From positions 8,804,001-8,868,000 of the forward strand of contig NC_060025.1 of assembly GCF_021134715.1 (NCBI RefSeq): a DNA stretch of 64,000 nt, given 5' to 3'. This DNA comes from Daphnia pulex. Lineage: Eukaryota > Arthropoda > Branchiopoda > Diplostraca > Daphniidae. Of this stretch, positions 45,761 through 56,908 are shown piece after piece. Within the stretch, counting starts at the first letter, position 1. Every line of letters starts with the position of its first letter. The notes beneath the pieces are model-generated. The model searched no databases. It was given only the letters and a program-made list of their open reading frames with translations, and was not told where the DNA came from. Both the position numbers and the translations under genes were made by a program.

Positions 45761-46511
45761 TTAAACTAATATGTCCCAGTTATTTTGATTAATCACATTA
45801 TCGCGTGTGTTGGTTATCGGTGGGAATCCCAGAGCTCTCGGTTTAGGAGGAGGACCGATGTTCAAGAAAACATCACCAACATCTGATTTCTCTGGAGATG
45901 TTTGGACAGCAGCGGCAGGCTCAGCTGGATAAGACGGATTCGCTGGTGGATGCGACGATGGAACAGATGGCGATTGAGATTCTACCGCCGCTACTTCTAT
46001 CGGTGCCTGAGGAAGAACATTCTTCAAAAAGTCGTAGAGATGAGGATCGCCCACTACGGCAGTTTCCTCCTGGTTCGTTTGAACATTTTCAGCTGCTGAT
46101 GGATAGGACGGCGGATGCTGTGCATCATCAACGGCGGGATTGGATGATTCAACAGATGGGGAGTACCCCTGGGGTTCAGAGGTTTCCACCAGAGGTTGAG
46201 ACGGATTAGCGTTATTCATGAAATGATAAAAGTTATTAGCCGTCTCAGATTCCCGTTCAGCGGTAGGCCTACTGGGGTCAGCAGGATCAACTCGTTCAGA
46301 AATCCCAGATGTCTCTGTCGAATCCAACGGATTATTTGACGAGGGGAAAGGAACAGCCCAGCTGATAGACAGCAGTAGTTGGAAAACCATCATCAGGGAA
46401 CCGAACCTGCAACTTTTCGTCTAAAAAGAAAGTCACAAATTTGACTGGTCAGCATAAAAGTGGGAACATTTTAGTATCAAGATGAAACCAGCTTACGTTA
46501 AAAAAATTCAT
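45761..46511 (-). CDS. Secreted LGFPP-family protein 4 (unknown function, short form)
   Basis: Two exons (46511-46497 and 46420-45761), 224 residues, about 100 shorter than its sisters. The leader exon is MNFFN, then TKSCRFGSLMMVFQLLLSIS and WAVPFPSS. The mature part is rich in Pro, Ser, Asn and Glu and has no cysteine, with imperfect repeats such as SYPSAAENVQTN and PSYPAEPAAAVQTS. The tail is PRALGFPPITNTRDNVINQN followed by NWDILV. It lacks the GPVRS block of the other three, so it is the most diverged copy. Confidence 0.83.
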
Positions 46512-46620
46512 GCCGATGTGTGATTAGCTGTAATTTAAATGAATAGATTAGAACCTCCAAGTCTTCCAAAAGGGCTGGCTGGCAGAATGTTACTGATGAA
46601 AAACAAAGCTACCGAAAGGG

Positions 46621-46629
46621 CTTATATAG
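46621..46629 (-). promoter_or_regulatory. TATA box of LGFPP gene 4
   Basis: CTATATAAG within GAGCTATATAAGC, 110 bases before the start codon, with CATCAGTAAC about 30 bases downstream as initiator candidate. Confidence 0.68.
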
Positions 46630-47290
46630 CTCCGCGGAAAGAATAAAATTCATAACATTAGGAACACTTTCTTTCTCTTTTCTATACTTTTCTCTATTTT
46701 GTTAAAAAGCTAACCACCCCAAACCATTTTAAGAAGCTTTTCCCTTTACATTATTAAAGCGTAGGCTATATCCATTAATGTATCCTGAGGATTTTGGGTG
46801 ACGTTAATTGTTCAACGACATGCAGACGAGCCGAGGAGAATGAACTAACATGCGTGGAAAGAGTGTTGGGCTGATGTACAATGCGTTCAGCAGTTTGCCA
46901 TTTGAACGATTTACAAACGCACGGTTTCTTATAGAAATCTTGTCAGGTAAAACAACTCTTCTTCTAAATTTATGATCTTTTCTCTGTGTAATGCTGTAGT
47001 TTCACTTTTTGTATTTACCCACAGCCACACGTGTGGCACCTGAATCCCATTCCTATATTACCGTCACACCTTTCTCCAGAAAATTAATAGCTGTTACATG
47101 CTGCGATGTTGATTAAAATTTTGCTCAACGTCCCAGCGGGAAAAGTCGCATATGTTGATCTCATAAGATCTCATGTGCTGATAAGATCATTTTTCGTGTT
47201 GAATCATTGTAGAATACTGTATTTTTCAATAATTATACCAGAAAACTTTTTATATTTATATTATATGTGATAGGTTGCATAAGTCTTGAT
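46630..47290. other. Upstream spacer, no gene
   Basis: AT-rich sequence beyond the promoter of LGFPP gene 4. Contains a short palindromic TGATCTCATAAGATCTCATG-type stretch near 47156. No gene is seen. Confidence 0.35.
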
Positions 47291-47510
47291 GAAAAACCAA
47301 AAATACGTCCCAAACATCTTAGCCTGAAATATTTCCAAACCGCGGTGGAGACCTTTCTTATCTTTTATAAAGGTAATTATCACACTGAATCGGTGTATAA
47401 AACTCCATTCTACAATAAAACCACAAGATAACTAACTCTATTTTGTTTTATGACTCCACCACGATTTGGAAATATTTCAGACTAGATGTTTGGGACATAT
47501 TTTTGTTTTT
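47291..47510. repeat. Inverted repeat with about 60 base arms
   Basis: 47291-47350 (from AAAAACCAAAAATACGTCCC to CGCGGTGGAG) pairs with 47454-47510 (from CTCCACCACGATTTGGAAAT to ATATTTTTGTTTTT), with few mismatches and a 103 base loop. There is no coding potential. It may be a small MITE or a transcribed hairpin. Confidence 0.7.
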
Positions 47511-47677
47511 AGACTTTTAAAAAAGGCGCGTTTTCAAAAGTTGCCAGTTGAATCAAAATTGTGCTTCAACGTTGCCATGAATTTTCAATAAATGTCGTGT
47601 TTTCTTTTCATTATTTCTTCTGTTTTTTCACTATGAAAACATCGAAAAAACATGGCGCATTGAGTTGAAAAAGTGAA

Positions 47678-49850
47678 ATGACCCACAGCGTAGCTCCTTT
47701 CGCTTCTTTATTCAAGGCCGCCAACGATATTCTCCCGTGTTCTACTTTCCTTAACCAGATCGAAGAATCATTTGTTGAACAAGTTTACGCCGATATTTGC
47801 GCTTTTGCCGTCACCCCACAACCATTAGGTAAATGACTAAGCTTGTTGCTTGTTGTTGCACACTCATGCCTTTCACATATTTGTTTTATGTACTTTCATT
47901 GGTTACAGGTCACAAAGCTGTGTATCTCTTTCCTTCAGTTTCCCCCAGATTACGATTCTTAATCCATCAGGTTGTTGAAATAAATTTCAGCAGTTTGAAA
48001 ACCTTCTCCGTAGGAAAAGCTGATCGCAGGACTGTTGTGTGTCCTAAAGTAATCTACAAGATGGATCCTACTCAAGAAAAGTAGTTTTGTGTCATACCAA
48101 TAATTTCAACATTAAATGTGGTTTTTGCATCAATCTTGATAGATCTCCCAAAAATGATAACTGTCAGCAGCCACAATCAACAGATAACAAACAACCAAGA
48201 AAGCAGAGAGCTGTCAATGAACGAGCTATTTATCGTCCACCACCAGCCAGAAGTTCGGGAGTCCTTCAAGAAACGATCAAGCAAAATGTGGATGCAGGTG
48301 GTGTCAGTATTATCTTGGAAATTCTCTCTAAAAAGCATAACAGTATTCTTTTATTCATATTTTCCAGTTCCTGTGTCTGCTCAGTCTCCAAGCTGTAACC
48401 TGAAAAAACCATCTCAGGCTATTTATGTGCCACCCCAACGTAAATCTTCCATGCAAAACCATAATCTGAGCGATGACTGGAAAGAAAGTGAGAAAATTAA
48501 ACCCAGAGTTGAATCAGGGACCAAAGTGATTTCACCCATCAGAAAGAAGTCGACTCGTGTTGAAATGCGTTAGTTATTTTATCTTTAAGAATATCCGAGA
48601 TCTGTATAGTAATAATTTCAAGTGATGTTTAGGACTTGCCGTGGAAGAAGAAACCAATCAGACACCTATTTTTAAGAAAGAAGAAAGCAATTCTATTCAG
48701 GCTCCTCCACAGATCAGCCGTAAGATCTCTCGAACCAGTTCAACCCCTTTCGTTCAACCATCCGAACAGTCAATTTTGGACGTCGGAGATCTGATGGAGT
48801 GCTGTGAATTCGCGGAACTTTCCAACCACGTCCCTCTAGAAAAGCCCGCATCTCCAAAAGAAAGCAACCTGCAGAGAAATATCAGCTTTGAGGAGGACTC
48901 TTGGGATAAATTGTATAATGAAACTGGTGATCTCTTAAGACCTGATGCACTGGAAGAGGTATTAGTTATTTCTTATTTTTAAAATTATCTAAAGCCTATG
49001 CAAAACTGATTTTATTTTCTGAATTTAGTTGACTCTGGCCGTTGGATCGGTGCGAATTATTCAACCATCCAATGAAGTTTATTCTCAGGCATCTCACGAG
49101 GCTCATGATGAAGATTTAAATCATGTAATTGAACTGTACGATTTCCCTTCAACGTTCAAGACTGAGGACTTGTTCACCGGTAATTATCTTATCATGCTGA
49201 TTGACGAAATTCATTTTAAATTACAACTTGTTTATAATTAAGCCTTGAACGTCAGTGGAAAACCGCCAGATTTTTCCCTTAAATGGGTGGATGATACTCA
49301 TGCTTTAGCCATTTATGGAAGCGCATACGCAGGTAATCTATTATAAAAGTGGTTTTAGCGTTATCAATCCTAATTTCTGTGTTTGTTTTTCTATCAATGG
49401 ATGAATAAAGCCGTTGATGCCTTGGCTGCTACTCAAAGTCTTATTAAGATGCGTCCGCTGGCTCAAGCGACTAAAGAATCACGAAACTGTGCCCGGCGGA
49501 TATCCACGGCACTTCAGCCTTTTAAGTGAGTCATAAATCTTGCAAATTGATTTTTTTTTAAATATTGCCAACATTTTTATGGAATGTTTTTCTATCAGAC
49601 CTCGACCGGTAACATCAGCTAGTATGGCTAAGCGTTTGGTCAGCACTGCGCTTGGAATTCGAAATACCGTTAGCCCCGAGCAAAGGAAGATTGAACGCCA
49701 AATGTTGGCGGATGCTAAAGGTTTGAATTTTGAATAGTTTTTCGAAGAAAAAAGGAACCCGGAAGATAATTGTTTTCTTTTTCATTTCCAGCCAAAAAGC
49801 GATTAGCAGCCCAACAGAAGGAAGCCGCTTGGGAGGGAACAATGCCTTGA
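47678..49850 (+). CDS. R3HCC1: R3H and coiled-coil domain protein, R3HCC1/R3HCC1L family
   Basis: Ten exons (47678-47828, 47909-48080, 48143-48297, 48368-48568, 48633-48958, 49029-49179, 49243-49332, 49411-49525, 49599-49720, 49792-49850) give 513 residues. The N-terminus has an R3H domain, a single-stranded nucleic-acid binding fold (FPSVSPRLRFLIHQ, with the Arg-x3-His pair). The middle is disordered with repeated IYRPPPAR / IYVPPQR blocks, known in exon-junction-complex ligands of this family. The C-terminus has an RRM-like domain (HVIELYDFPSTFKTEDLF, then KWVDDTHALAIYGSAYAA), closely matching human R3HCC1 (HVVEIYDF, QWVDDTHALGIF), and a basic tail KRLVSTALGI. The start is the only ATG in the first exon that keeps the fold. 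The molecular role is poorly known. Confidence 0.92.
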
Positions 49851-50024
49851 AAACCAAATCGTAGCATTTAAAGAATATATATTTATAAAATGATGATAGT
49901 ATTGAGAACAATGGAGATTACCCTTTTAGGTTTTCTCAATGTTCTTTTTTTAATTTCATTTTCTGAGTGTGATTACAAATACACAGGTTTTTTTTTAAAG
50001 AGAGAGATTCGTTCAACAAATGCG

Positions 50025-51177
50025 TTAAACGTTGCGTTCCATCACTGTCCCGTCGCTCATACCAAAATAAGCTTTTCGTGCCATTCCTACAAACAAACCG
50101 TTTTCCACGACTCCGGGAATCCTGCAAAAGACGAGAAAGATATAAGACTTTTGCCCGTGTAAAGGTTTCATTGGTTTATATTACATGTTCAAGCAGTTCT
50201 CGACGTGCTTCCAATCCTTCACACTCTCAAAATTCCAGTCGAGTAAAAAATTGCCATTGTCTGTAACAACAGGGCCCTGTTTACAAAAAATGAAATGTCA
50301 ATGGGTACATACTGAGTTAATTTAATAGCCCTTCAATTTAGGATGTGACACTTACAGCTTTTGAACTGCCAGACATCCTCAGTTCTGACTTTCCTCCAAG
50401 TAATTTCTCAATTTTTTGGTAGACAACACGATAAGCACCAGGAATGACTTCAATTGGAATGCCTTTTCTCCACTGTTCACCCAGATTGGTGGATGCTTTC
50501 CTATTTGCAACACAAATGAACTATGTAAGGGGGTTCAACCAGAAAGAAAATCAATTATTTACCTGTAATCTGCAATGACTATGAATTCTTCTGCACAGCT
50601 GGCTAAAATTTTTTCCTGGTGATTATAAAAATGAAATTTAGTCAACAAACTAATAAAACACACTAGTGTAAAATCACCTGAGTCAGACACCCGCCACCTC
50701 CTTTGATGAGAGTAAGCATGGTATCAGATTCATCAGCACCATCGATTGTCACTTTCAACTGCAAGAAATTGAAATCATGTTTTTTTTTAAATAAAACGTA
50801 AATATGACTGACCATGTAAAATTCATACTTCTGGGTTCATCTCCAAATCTCCCAATTTCAATCCATACTGAATGATGAGCTGTTTGGCTTGGAAGGAGGA
50901 TGGGACACAAATAACTTCCAAACCCTCATCCTTGACTCTCTGTGCCAGACGTTCGACAGCATACACCACCGTGGACCCACTCCCAATTCCAATGACACCA
51001 TCCTAAATGGAACGCACACGAGACATTCTTTAACGCATGTAACAGCCACGCGAAGAACGCATATAAAAAAGGGGTTTCTCCCTTTTTCCTTTCAACATTT
51101 TAAAACATTACCACCACGTGATTGTCCACTGCTTTGAAGGCGGCTAGTCGTTTGGCGTTCTCCACGGGATCGTTCAT
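50025..51177 (-). CDS. RPIA: Ribose-5-phosphate isomerase A
   Basis: Seven exons (51177-51112, 51002-50829, 50758-50678, 50615-50563, 50500-50356, 50276-50185, 50121-50025) give 235 residues, the normal size. The enzyme interconverts ribose-5-phosphate and ribulose-5-phosphate in the non-oxidative pentose phosphate pathway, in the cytosol. Motifs: the phosphate loop [14 protein letters not shown] with Asp86 and Asp89, KGGGG with Lys99, and the catalytic-base position Glu108 (QEKI), matching E. coli Asp81, Asp84, Lys94 and Glu103. The end [18 protein letters not shown] fits the family. The frame is open upstream to 51348 (57 more codons) and could supply an N-terminal extension, but the internal ATG matches the usual start. 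It ends 174 bases from the R3HCC1 stop, tail to tail. Confidence 0.95.
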
Positions 51178-52431
51178 CTTCACGTCCGTCGTCCGAGAGG
51201 ATCTATAGCCAATTGCTCTGTTGAAAGCTAATGTAAGACAGCAGCGGTAAGATCGATAGCCGTACAGGAATTTTATAGAGGTATTCAACCAAAACATGCC
51301 TTTTTGACGTGCAGTCGTGCAGACAACAAACAGCTGTTCGCTAGGCAACTCTGCCAGTTTTCTTCAAACTATGGGTCCTAAAAAAATAAATATTTTTACA
51401 TGAAAATAAACTTTGCCAACAAACACATTATGGCGGCGCCAAGATTGAAAAAAAATAATAAGAAAAATATAAATATTCTTGTAAAAATGGTGTCAAACCA
51501 TAATAAGCAAGGTTTCCGCATCCATGTGGAAATGCGATGATTGCTATTTAATGGCCGATCAAACTATTATTTTTCTTTCTTTCCGTGTGTAGGAAGCCAA
51601 CATCGAGTCTCCCAACATATATGGTTGGGTGAAAACCCACCAAAGTCATTCAGTAGACTGCCGACCTTCAGGCCAGTCGTACCGAAACGTCCCTGGGTAT
51701 TTGTTCCAAAAGTTCTTACCTCCTCTTGCATCTATCGGTTGGAAACGTGTTTTTTGATTAGTAACCAGTATCCCGTGCAAAGTTTGAACGCGGTATAGAC
51801 GATATCGACAAAGACATTTTTGTTTTAATAACAATCTCGAATTGATCTTGACGGCCGGGTTGGGCAATTGTGTAGAACAAGGTCCCGCCACGTCGTGGAG
51901 GTCATTTCCATCCGAGTCACGAATTGTCTTGTTTTTCAAACACATTTTTTCGTGACTTGCCAGTCCCAATCAAGAATTATATATCGTTTGTATTGATTTG
52001 GATACATACATGAGAGAGAGAGGAGGGCTGGTCCAGCACAGTCATCTGCTTCTTCTCGTGCCAGAGGTTTTTTTTAAATACATTCCCGATTGTTTCCCCG
52101 TGTTGTGTGCCATTATATAATACGCTAAAATTTTTGTGGCTGCTGGCGGCGTCGTGTGTGCATTGTTATATTGTTTTGACGTCTATTCAAACAAGTGCTG
52201 GTGCTGTGTGGAAATCAAGAAGGCGCAGACATTTGCCCTTCGTCAACATCATCACAGTCGTTCTCCGCCGCTAGCTAAGCTGCGGCTGGCTGCTGTTCCG
52301 GCCCGAATGTATTGAATTACCTTCTCTACTTCACTCAGTCGGTTGTCCCACTTTGTGTCCGTTACACCACAAGAAAGCCAGCCAGCCAACCACAGCAGCA
52401 CGAACCAATATTGAATTTTCCAATCATCGTG
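51178..52431. other. Divergent upstream region of RPIA and the Ig gene
   Basis: Two overlapping frames (51541-51798 plus, 51646-51969 minus) have no recognisable similarity and are likely chance. The stretch 52000-52431 is more GC-balanced, with GAGAG and CTG-rich tracts, and is the probable 5' UTR and promoter of the Ig gene. Confidence 0.35.
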
Positions 52432-55400
52432 ATGCCGTCATCAATCGTCACCAGTTTCTACTTCCTCCTCTGCTGCTGCTGCTGTTGCGGTAAAATGTTT
52501 TCACATTTTCTCCTTATATTATTTCATTCATTATATTGTACGTGTCAAGCGCAGCTGCTCCCTTTTTTATTCGAGGAAGGAATTAAACAACTTTTGAATA
52601 GGCCAAGGCCCCTTCTAGATTTGTATATGTCCCTTCACCAATATAATATGTTGTAGGGGGGCATATATAACGCGTCTATATTTTTCTTATTCCTTTAAGT
52701 AGGCCTTTAGAGCTCTGCTGCTGGGCGAGAGCACAACTTCTGGCCACGGATTTCTCGGCTTTCGTAACTCATAAATCACTACTTCTTTTTTTCTTTAACC
52801 AGCAACTTACTACTATAACACAGCGGCCGCTCAAAGTGGGGCTCACACGAGCTGCCGAGGGTAGGATAGCCTATACTATACTAGACGACGTGAAATGTTT
52901 GAGAGGATCAATGTTTTGATAGGGGGAAATTTTCTTTAGTTTCTCTCTCTCCCCTCCCTTCCCTCTCCTCTTTCGTCGCTTATCGTTGGTCGAAGTGCTG
53001 AAATAAACCAGTCGGGATATTTATCAGCCGCTCCCCTCTTCGACCGATGTGTGTATAGACCCAACCAAATATAATAAGGACAGAAAAGGCCTCTGGTGAT
53101 TAAGTCGAAAACCCACCAGGTAGTATAATAGTCCCTATATACTCGGCATAACATTTCTGTCCCAAACACCCGGGAGCTTCTTATTTTATAGAATTGGAAA
53201 TCACTGATACATTAGACACACTGATAATTTTCTAATCTTTAATTCATTTCTATCGATTGTTGACTTAACAAATTGGGACAACACACAGAAGAGTCCTGCC
53301 TTTATACAGAGAGGAATAAGTGGTGGGGCCAATGATGGATCGACGGATCACACAGAATAACAAATCAGATAACATATAGGCCTCATATTATATTCCCTTA
53401 TAGACGACACTTAAGGAATTCCGTGTCTCTTTCATATTGTCCCGATGGCCAGGAGGGGGTTATATAATAATAATCGTCTAGAATTACATGGTCCATTCAT
53501 AGATATAAGAAATGAAAAAGGAGAATTTTGATGACATTAGAGGTTATCTTTCCAAATTTAATAGTGGTATCTTGTTGCTGCGTATCGTATAGTAGAGGGA
53601 GATTGTATCCCACATTTTAATATAGTAGGCCTATAAAAGAAACGACGTGTCAAAACTCGGCGGGATCAAGATTTTTTTTCTTTCTTTCTTTTTTATTTTT
53701 AAAACCCCGAAAAAATTTTTACGATCGAGCGAAGGGAAAAAAAAATATAAAAGTTCGGCGTGATCGTGAAAACAAGATTCAGTGGGAAATAATATATAAC
53801 GAAATTCAAAAAAACGGCAGAAAACTAAAATAGAATTACATTTTCTACTGGAAATGTATAAAATATAAGAAGAAGAAAAAAAAAAGTCGTAAAAGTCGAT
53901 GATGCGGGCCAAAAGGTTAGAGAACGTATACACACACACAAGCCCCCAGAAGGTGAACAACAAGGCGAGAACTTCCACAAGACTTTTTCTTTTTTAAAAT
54001 TTCTTCTTTTTTCTATCGGGAAATCTTTTTTTAAAAAAAGAAAAAGAAGAAATGTGTCGGCTGTGGATTCCTCATGTATTATTCATCAAGCACCCAGCAA
54101 AATATATAAGACCCGGTTTTTCTATATGTCTGCTGTGTTGTTGTTGTTGTTGTTGTTGCCAGAAAAAAAATAATCTTTGTGGTGGTGGGTACGTGCGCTC
54201 CTTCCGCTGCTGCTGACTCATCCCCGAAAAACGTTATTGCTTATAACGCTAGAGAAAAGGCTACTGATGAGCTGTCGGGATTGCATCAACAGTTGTGTGT
54301 GTGTGTGGCTGGAGGGGGAGAAAAAAATATTTTTCTCACCCCAACCAAAGTTATTATATATATAAACCCGGCCCAAAGCGATTCTTATATAGTATATCCC
54401 ATTTTTGGACTTGTGTGCATTTTCGGGGTGTTAATGATGCAGCACGCAAAGGAGGAAACCTTGACAAATCTTTTTCTCCCCCCCCGAAAAAATAAGATAA
54501 TTATACTATATAGGTTTAGCTGTTAATGATACGGGAAATCCATTAGCCGCAAGGAATTAAATATCCCCAGAAAAACCAGTTGCAAAAGAAAGAAATAGAA
54601 AATCGTGATAAATGATTCATTTCCTGCCAATGAATGACTATATATGGATTGTCTATTGTATATTACGCAGTCGTGTTAGCCAAGAGCGGGAGCACGCGCC
54701 GCAGCGCCAGTGTCGTGGTGGATTCGGTCGGAGGACATCACGTTGCCGTCAGGAAAGTAGTGCCGGAAGGCTCTCAGGTGAGCCTCCAGTGTCGAGTGCC
54801 TGTCAATAGTCAACTCTCACGAATGATGGATCTGATTGAGCCGTCGCTCGTCTCCAATCCCGTCATCTGGCTCAGATTCGACATGAAAGGTAATACAGCA
54901 CAATTCGCCTTTTGTTATTATTCCATTTGTTATAATTCTATTTTAATTGATTATGATTGTAGATCCGTCCAACCAGGAAGTTATCTCTCACGGTGACACT
55001 CTGTTGATCGACACCAATCCTCGACTTCGTCTGACCTTCCAGGAGGACACCCGAACCTCTACGCTCATTGTATAATAACATAAATTTGAATTTGACCTAA
55101 TTTCGCAATGGCGGGAATTTTGAAAATGATGAAATTTGTGTTTTTTTAGATTGACAAAGCTCAGGTGCAAGATGGTGGAATATTCCAATGCCAAGTGTTT
55201 GTACGAGATGAAGTGGTGCCCAGCTCACCAATCGAAGTGGTATTCAAATTTCTATAGATTTATATTTATCCCGGCCCGAATTATTTATGCATAAAGGGAC
55301 GAATATAATTGGATGACTGGAAATCTCATTTCTCGACTTATTCCCCATCAGGTGATAATCGAAGCTCGCTCAGGGTCTACAACAACATCTGGCACGCCCA

Positions 55401-55495
55401 GCAGCCATCAGAAGGCCAGCAGTCTCATCACGGCGGCCCATTATTACAGTTGCCTGATCCTCCTCTTTATGACGCTCCAGGTGATTCGTTATTAG
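52432..55495 (+). CDS. Small single immunoglobulin-domain protein, secreted or membrane anchored
   Basis: Five exons (52432-52489, 54671-54889, 54963-55069, 55150-55239, 55352-55495) give 205 residues. Exon 1 encodes most of a signal peptide, MPSSIVTSFYFLL followed by six cysteines in a row. A V-type Ig domain follows: VSLQCRV (Cys60), VIWLRFD, a TLIIDKAQVQDGGIFQCQVF block with Cys142, and a conserved acidic-Gly turn. The C-terminus has a Ser/Thr-rich stalk and a hydrophobic end (CLILLFMTLQ) before VIRY and the stop, which could be a GPI signal or a short anchor. Such proteins act in cell recognition (lachesin, DPR and similar), but I cannot place it in one subfamily. The first intron is 2.2 kb, long for this window. 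An alternative donor at the end of exon 5 (CAG/GTGATT) would allow another C-terminus. Confidence 0.8.
52490..54670 (+). other. First intron of the Ig gene
   Basis: Contains many TATATA and low-complexity stretches, a (GTT)n run at 54137-54158, and unrecognised frames on both strands. No nested gene is supported. Confidence 0.5.
54137..54158. repeat. (GTT)n microsatellite
   Basis: Seven GTT units in a row inside the long intron of the Ig gene. Confidence 0.9.
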
Positions 55496-56826
55496 ACTCT
55501 ACCTACTACTCTCTATTCTATACTCTACTCTCTCAAGATGATATTTTTCTTTCGGGGTTATTTGATGGCGATAAGAAAAAAAACAGAAATACGAAATAAC
55601 CGTATATGTAAATGTACATTTTCAGTTATTATTATTATTATTATTATTATTATTGTGTGTGTGTGTTCTCCAGCATCTCTTTTCCCTTTTAAATTATGTG
55701 TAACACGTTTAATGAGCTTTACATGAATATGGAAATCATAATAAACAAATCCCATGTGGGAAAAAAACGACACACGCGATCTCTCTCTTCCTTTTTGGTG
55801 TCGAAATAAAAATTCGGTTTTTGGTGTTTTATTATTTATTATTATTCCAGAAAAATATAAATCGCCATCATATATAATAAAAACTAGGGCGTAGAGAAAT
55901 AGAAGGGGGTATAGAAAAAAGTCTTTTGTTTATTTGTTCTTGTATACATATGTGGTCGAGTTGATTATTCATTACATTATTCACTCCGGAAACAGAAGGG
56001 GGGGAACTATACTATGCTAAATTGAGTACATAGTAGTCTCGTCGCCCTCATAAATTGTTTACGCGCAAGAGTAAATGCCCCGGCCGGGTTTGGGTATATT
56101 TTTACAAACGTTTTTAAACGGTCGGGTTATTTGTGTGATCTCGAATATCCTCTGTACTCTTTAAGCTCTGCTGTGTGCAGTCGTCATGGCTGTGTGATTT
56201 CCACCCCACCCTTTTCCTGTTGTGTGTGTTGGGGGCCGTCACAAGTTAACATGAGCAATCGTCCATCCACACAAGAGATTTCCCCACAGTTTCCACATGG
56301 GAGGGCCGCCCCTGCTCGCCTGGGTACATCATCAGAGCCCAGGGACCGCACACAGCCCCTATAGATCGATGGACCCCTGCTGACGATTCTTCGTGAGCAT
56401 ATTTCGGGTTGTACAGTGAGAAAAACATGGATAGGAAAACATAATCTTTTTTCCCTACCATTCGATACATCCATATGCATGTACACAATGCGGTCGAAAC
56501 AGCAGGTGGGCAATCCTGTATCGGGAACAAATCCTATTTTTGAAATGAAAACGGGAATGACAGTTGATGGAAGGGCCTAGCCTTGCATTTTATGTAGTCT
56601 GCTGTTATTATTATTATAAGGTCGTGATCCGATCGGATAGAAATTTCCATCACTATAGTGATTTAATAAGAAATAACGGTTGATGGTATTTCCAAGGTGA
56701 AACAACGGCATCTTGTTGTCGTCACCTGATGGAACAAGGTCGATCATCACTCGATCAAAACAAATTTGGGAAAAACATTTCTTCGTAAAAGCATCAAATC
56801 TGATGGGATTAACATTAATGGTGGAC
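55496..56826. other. Spacer between the Ig gene and SOD
   Basis: AT-rich with microsatellites. Unrecognised overlapping frames at 56131-56530 lie on both strands. No gene is supported. Confidence 0.4.
55626..55666. repeat. Compound (ATT)n(GT)n microsatellite
   Basis: About nine ATT units followed directly by about six GT units, downstream of the Ig gene. Confidence 0.9.
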
Positions 56827-56863
56827 TATTTAAGGGCGGAGAAATTTACCTTTCACTCTCAGT
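56827..56863 (+). promoter_or_regulatory. Core promoter of the SOD gene
   Basis: TATTTAAG at 56827-56834 and a TCAGT initiator at 56859-56863 are 32 bases apart, the canonical spacing, and lie 46 bases before the start codon. Confidence 0.65.
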
Positions 56864-56908
56864 TCCTTTTACGCCATCGAGTTGTATAAACATTAATTCT
56901 CCTAAATC

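Noticed and set aside
51178-51348. Mitochondrial-type N-terminal extension of RPIA
   Set aside because: The frame is open, but it contains residues unlike a targeting peptide and the ATG at 51177 matches the usual family start; kept only as a possibility.
51541-51969. Overlapping 85 and 107 codon frames between RPIA and the Ig gene
   Set aside because: They lie on opposite strands over the same bases, with no recognisable family or splice signals.
54634-54670. Start of the Ig protein at MTIYGLSIVYYA
   Set aside because: A TATTACGCAG acceptor at 54670 and the signal-peptide exon at 52432 in matching phase fit better.
56131-56530. Frames of 77 to 109 codons on both strands before SOD
   Set aside because: They mirror each other over the same bases and show no family, promoter or splice support.
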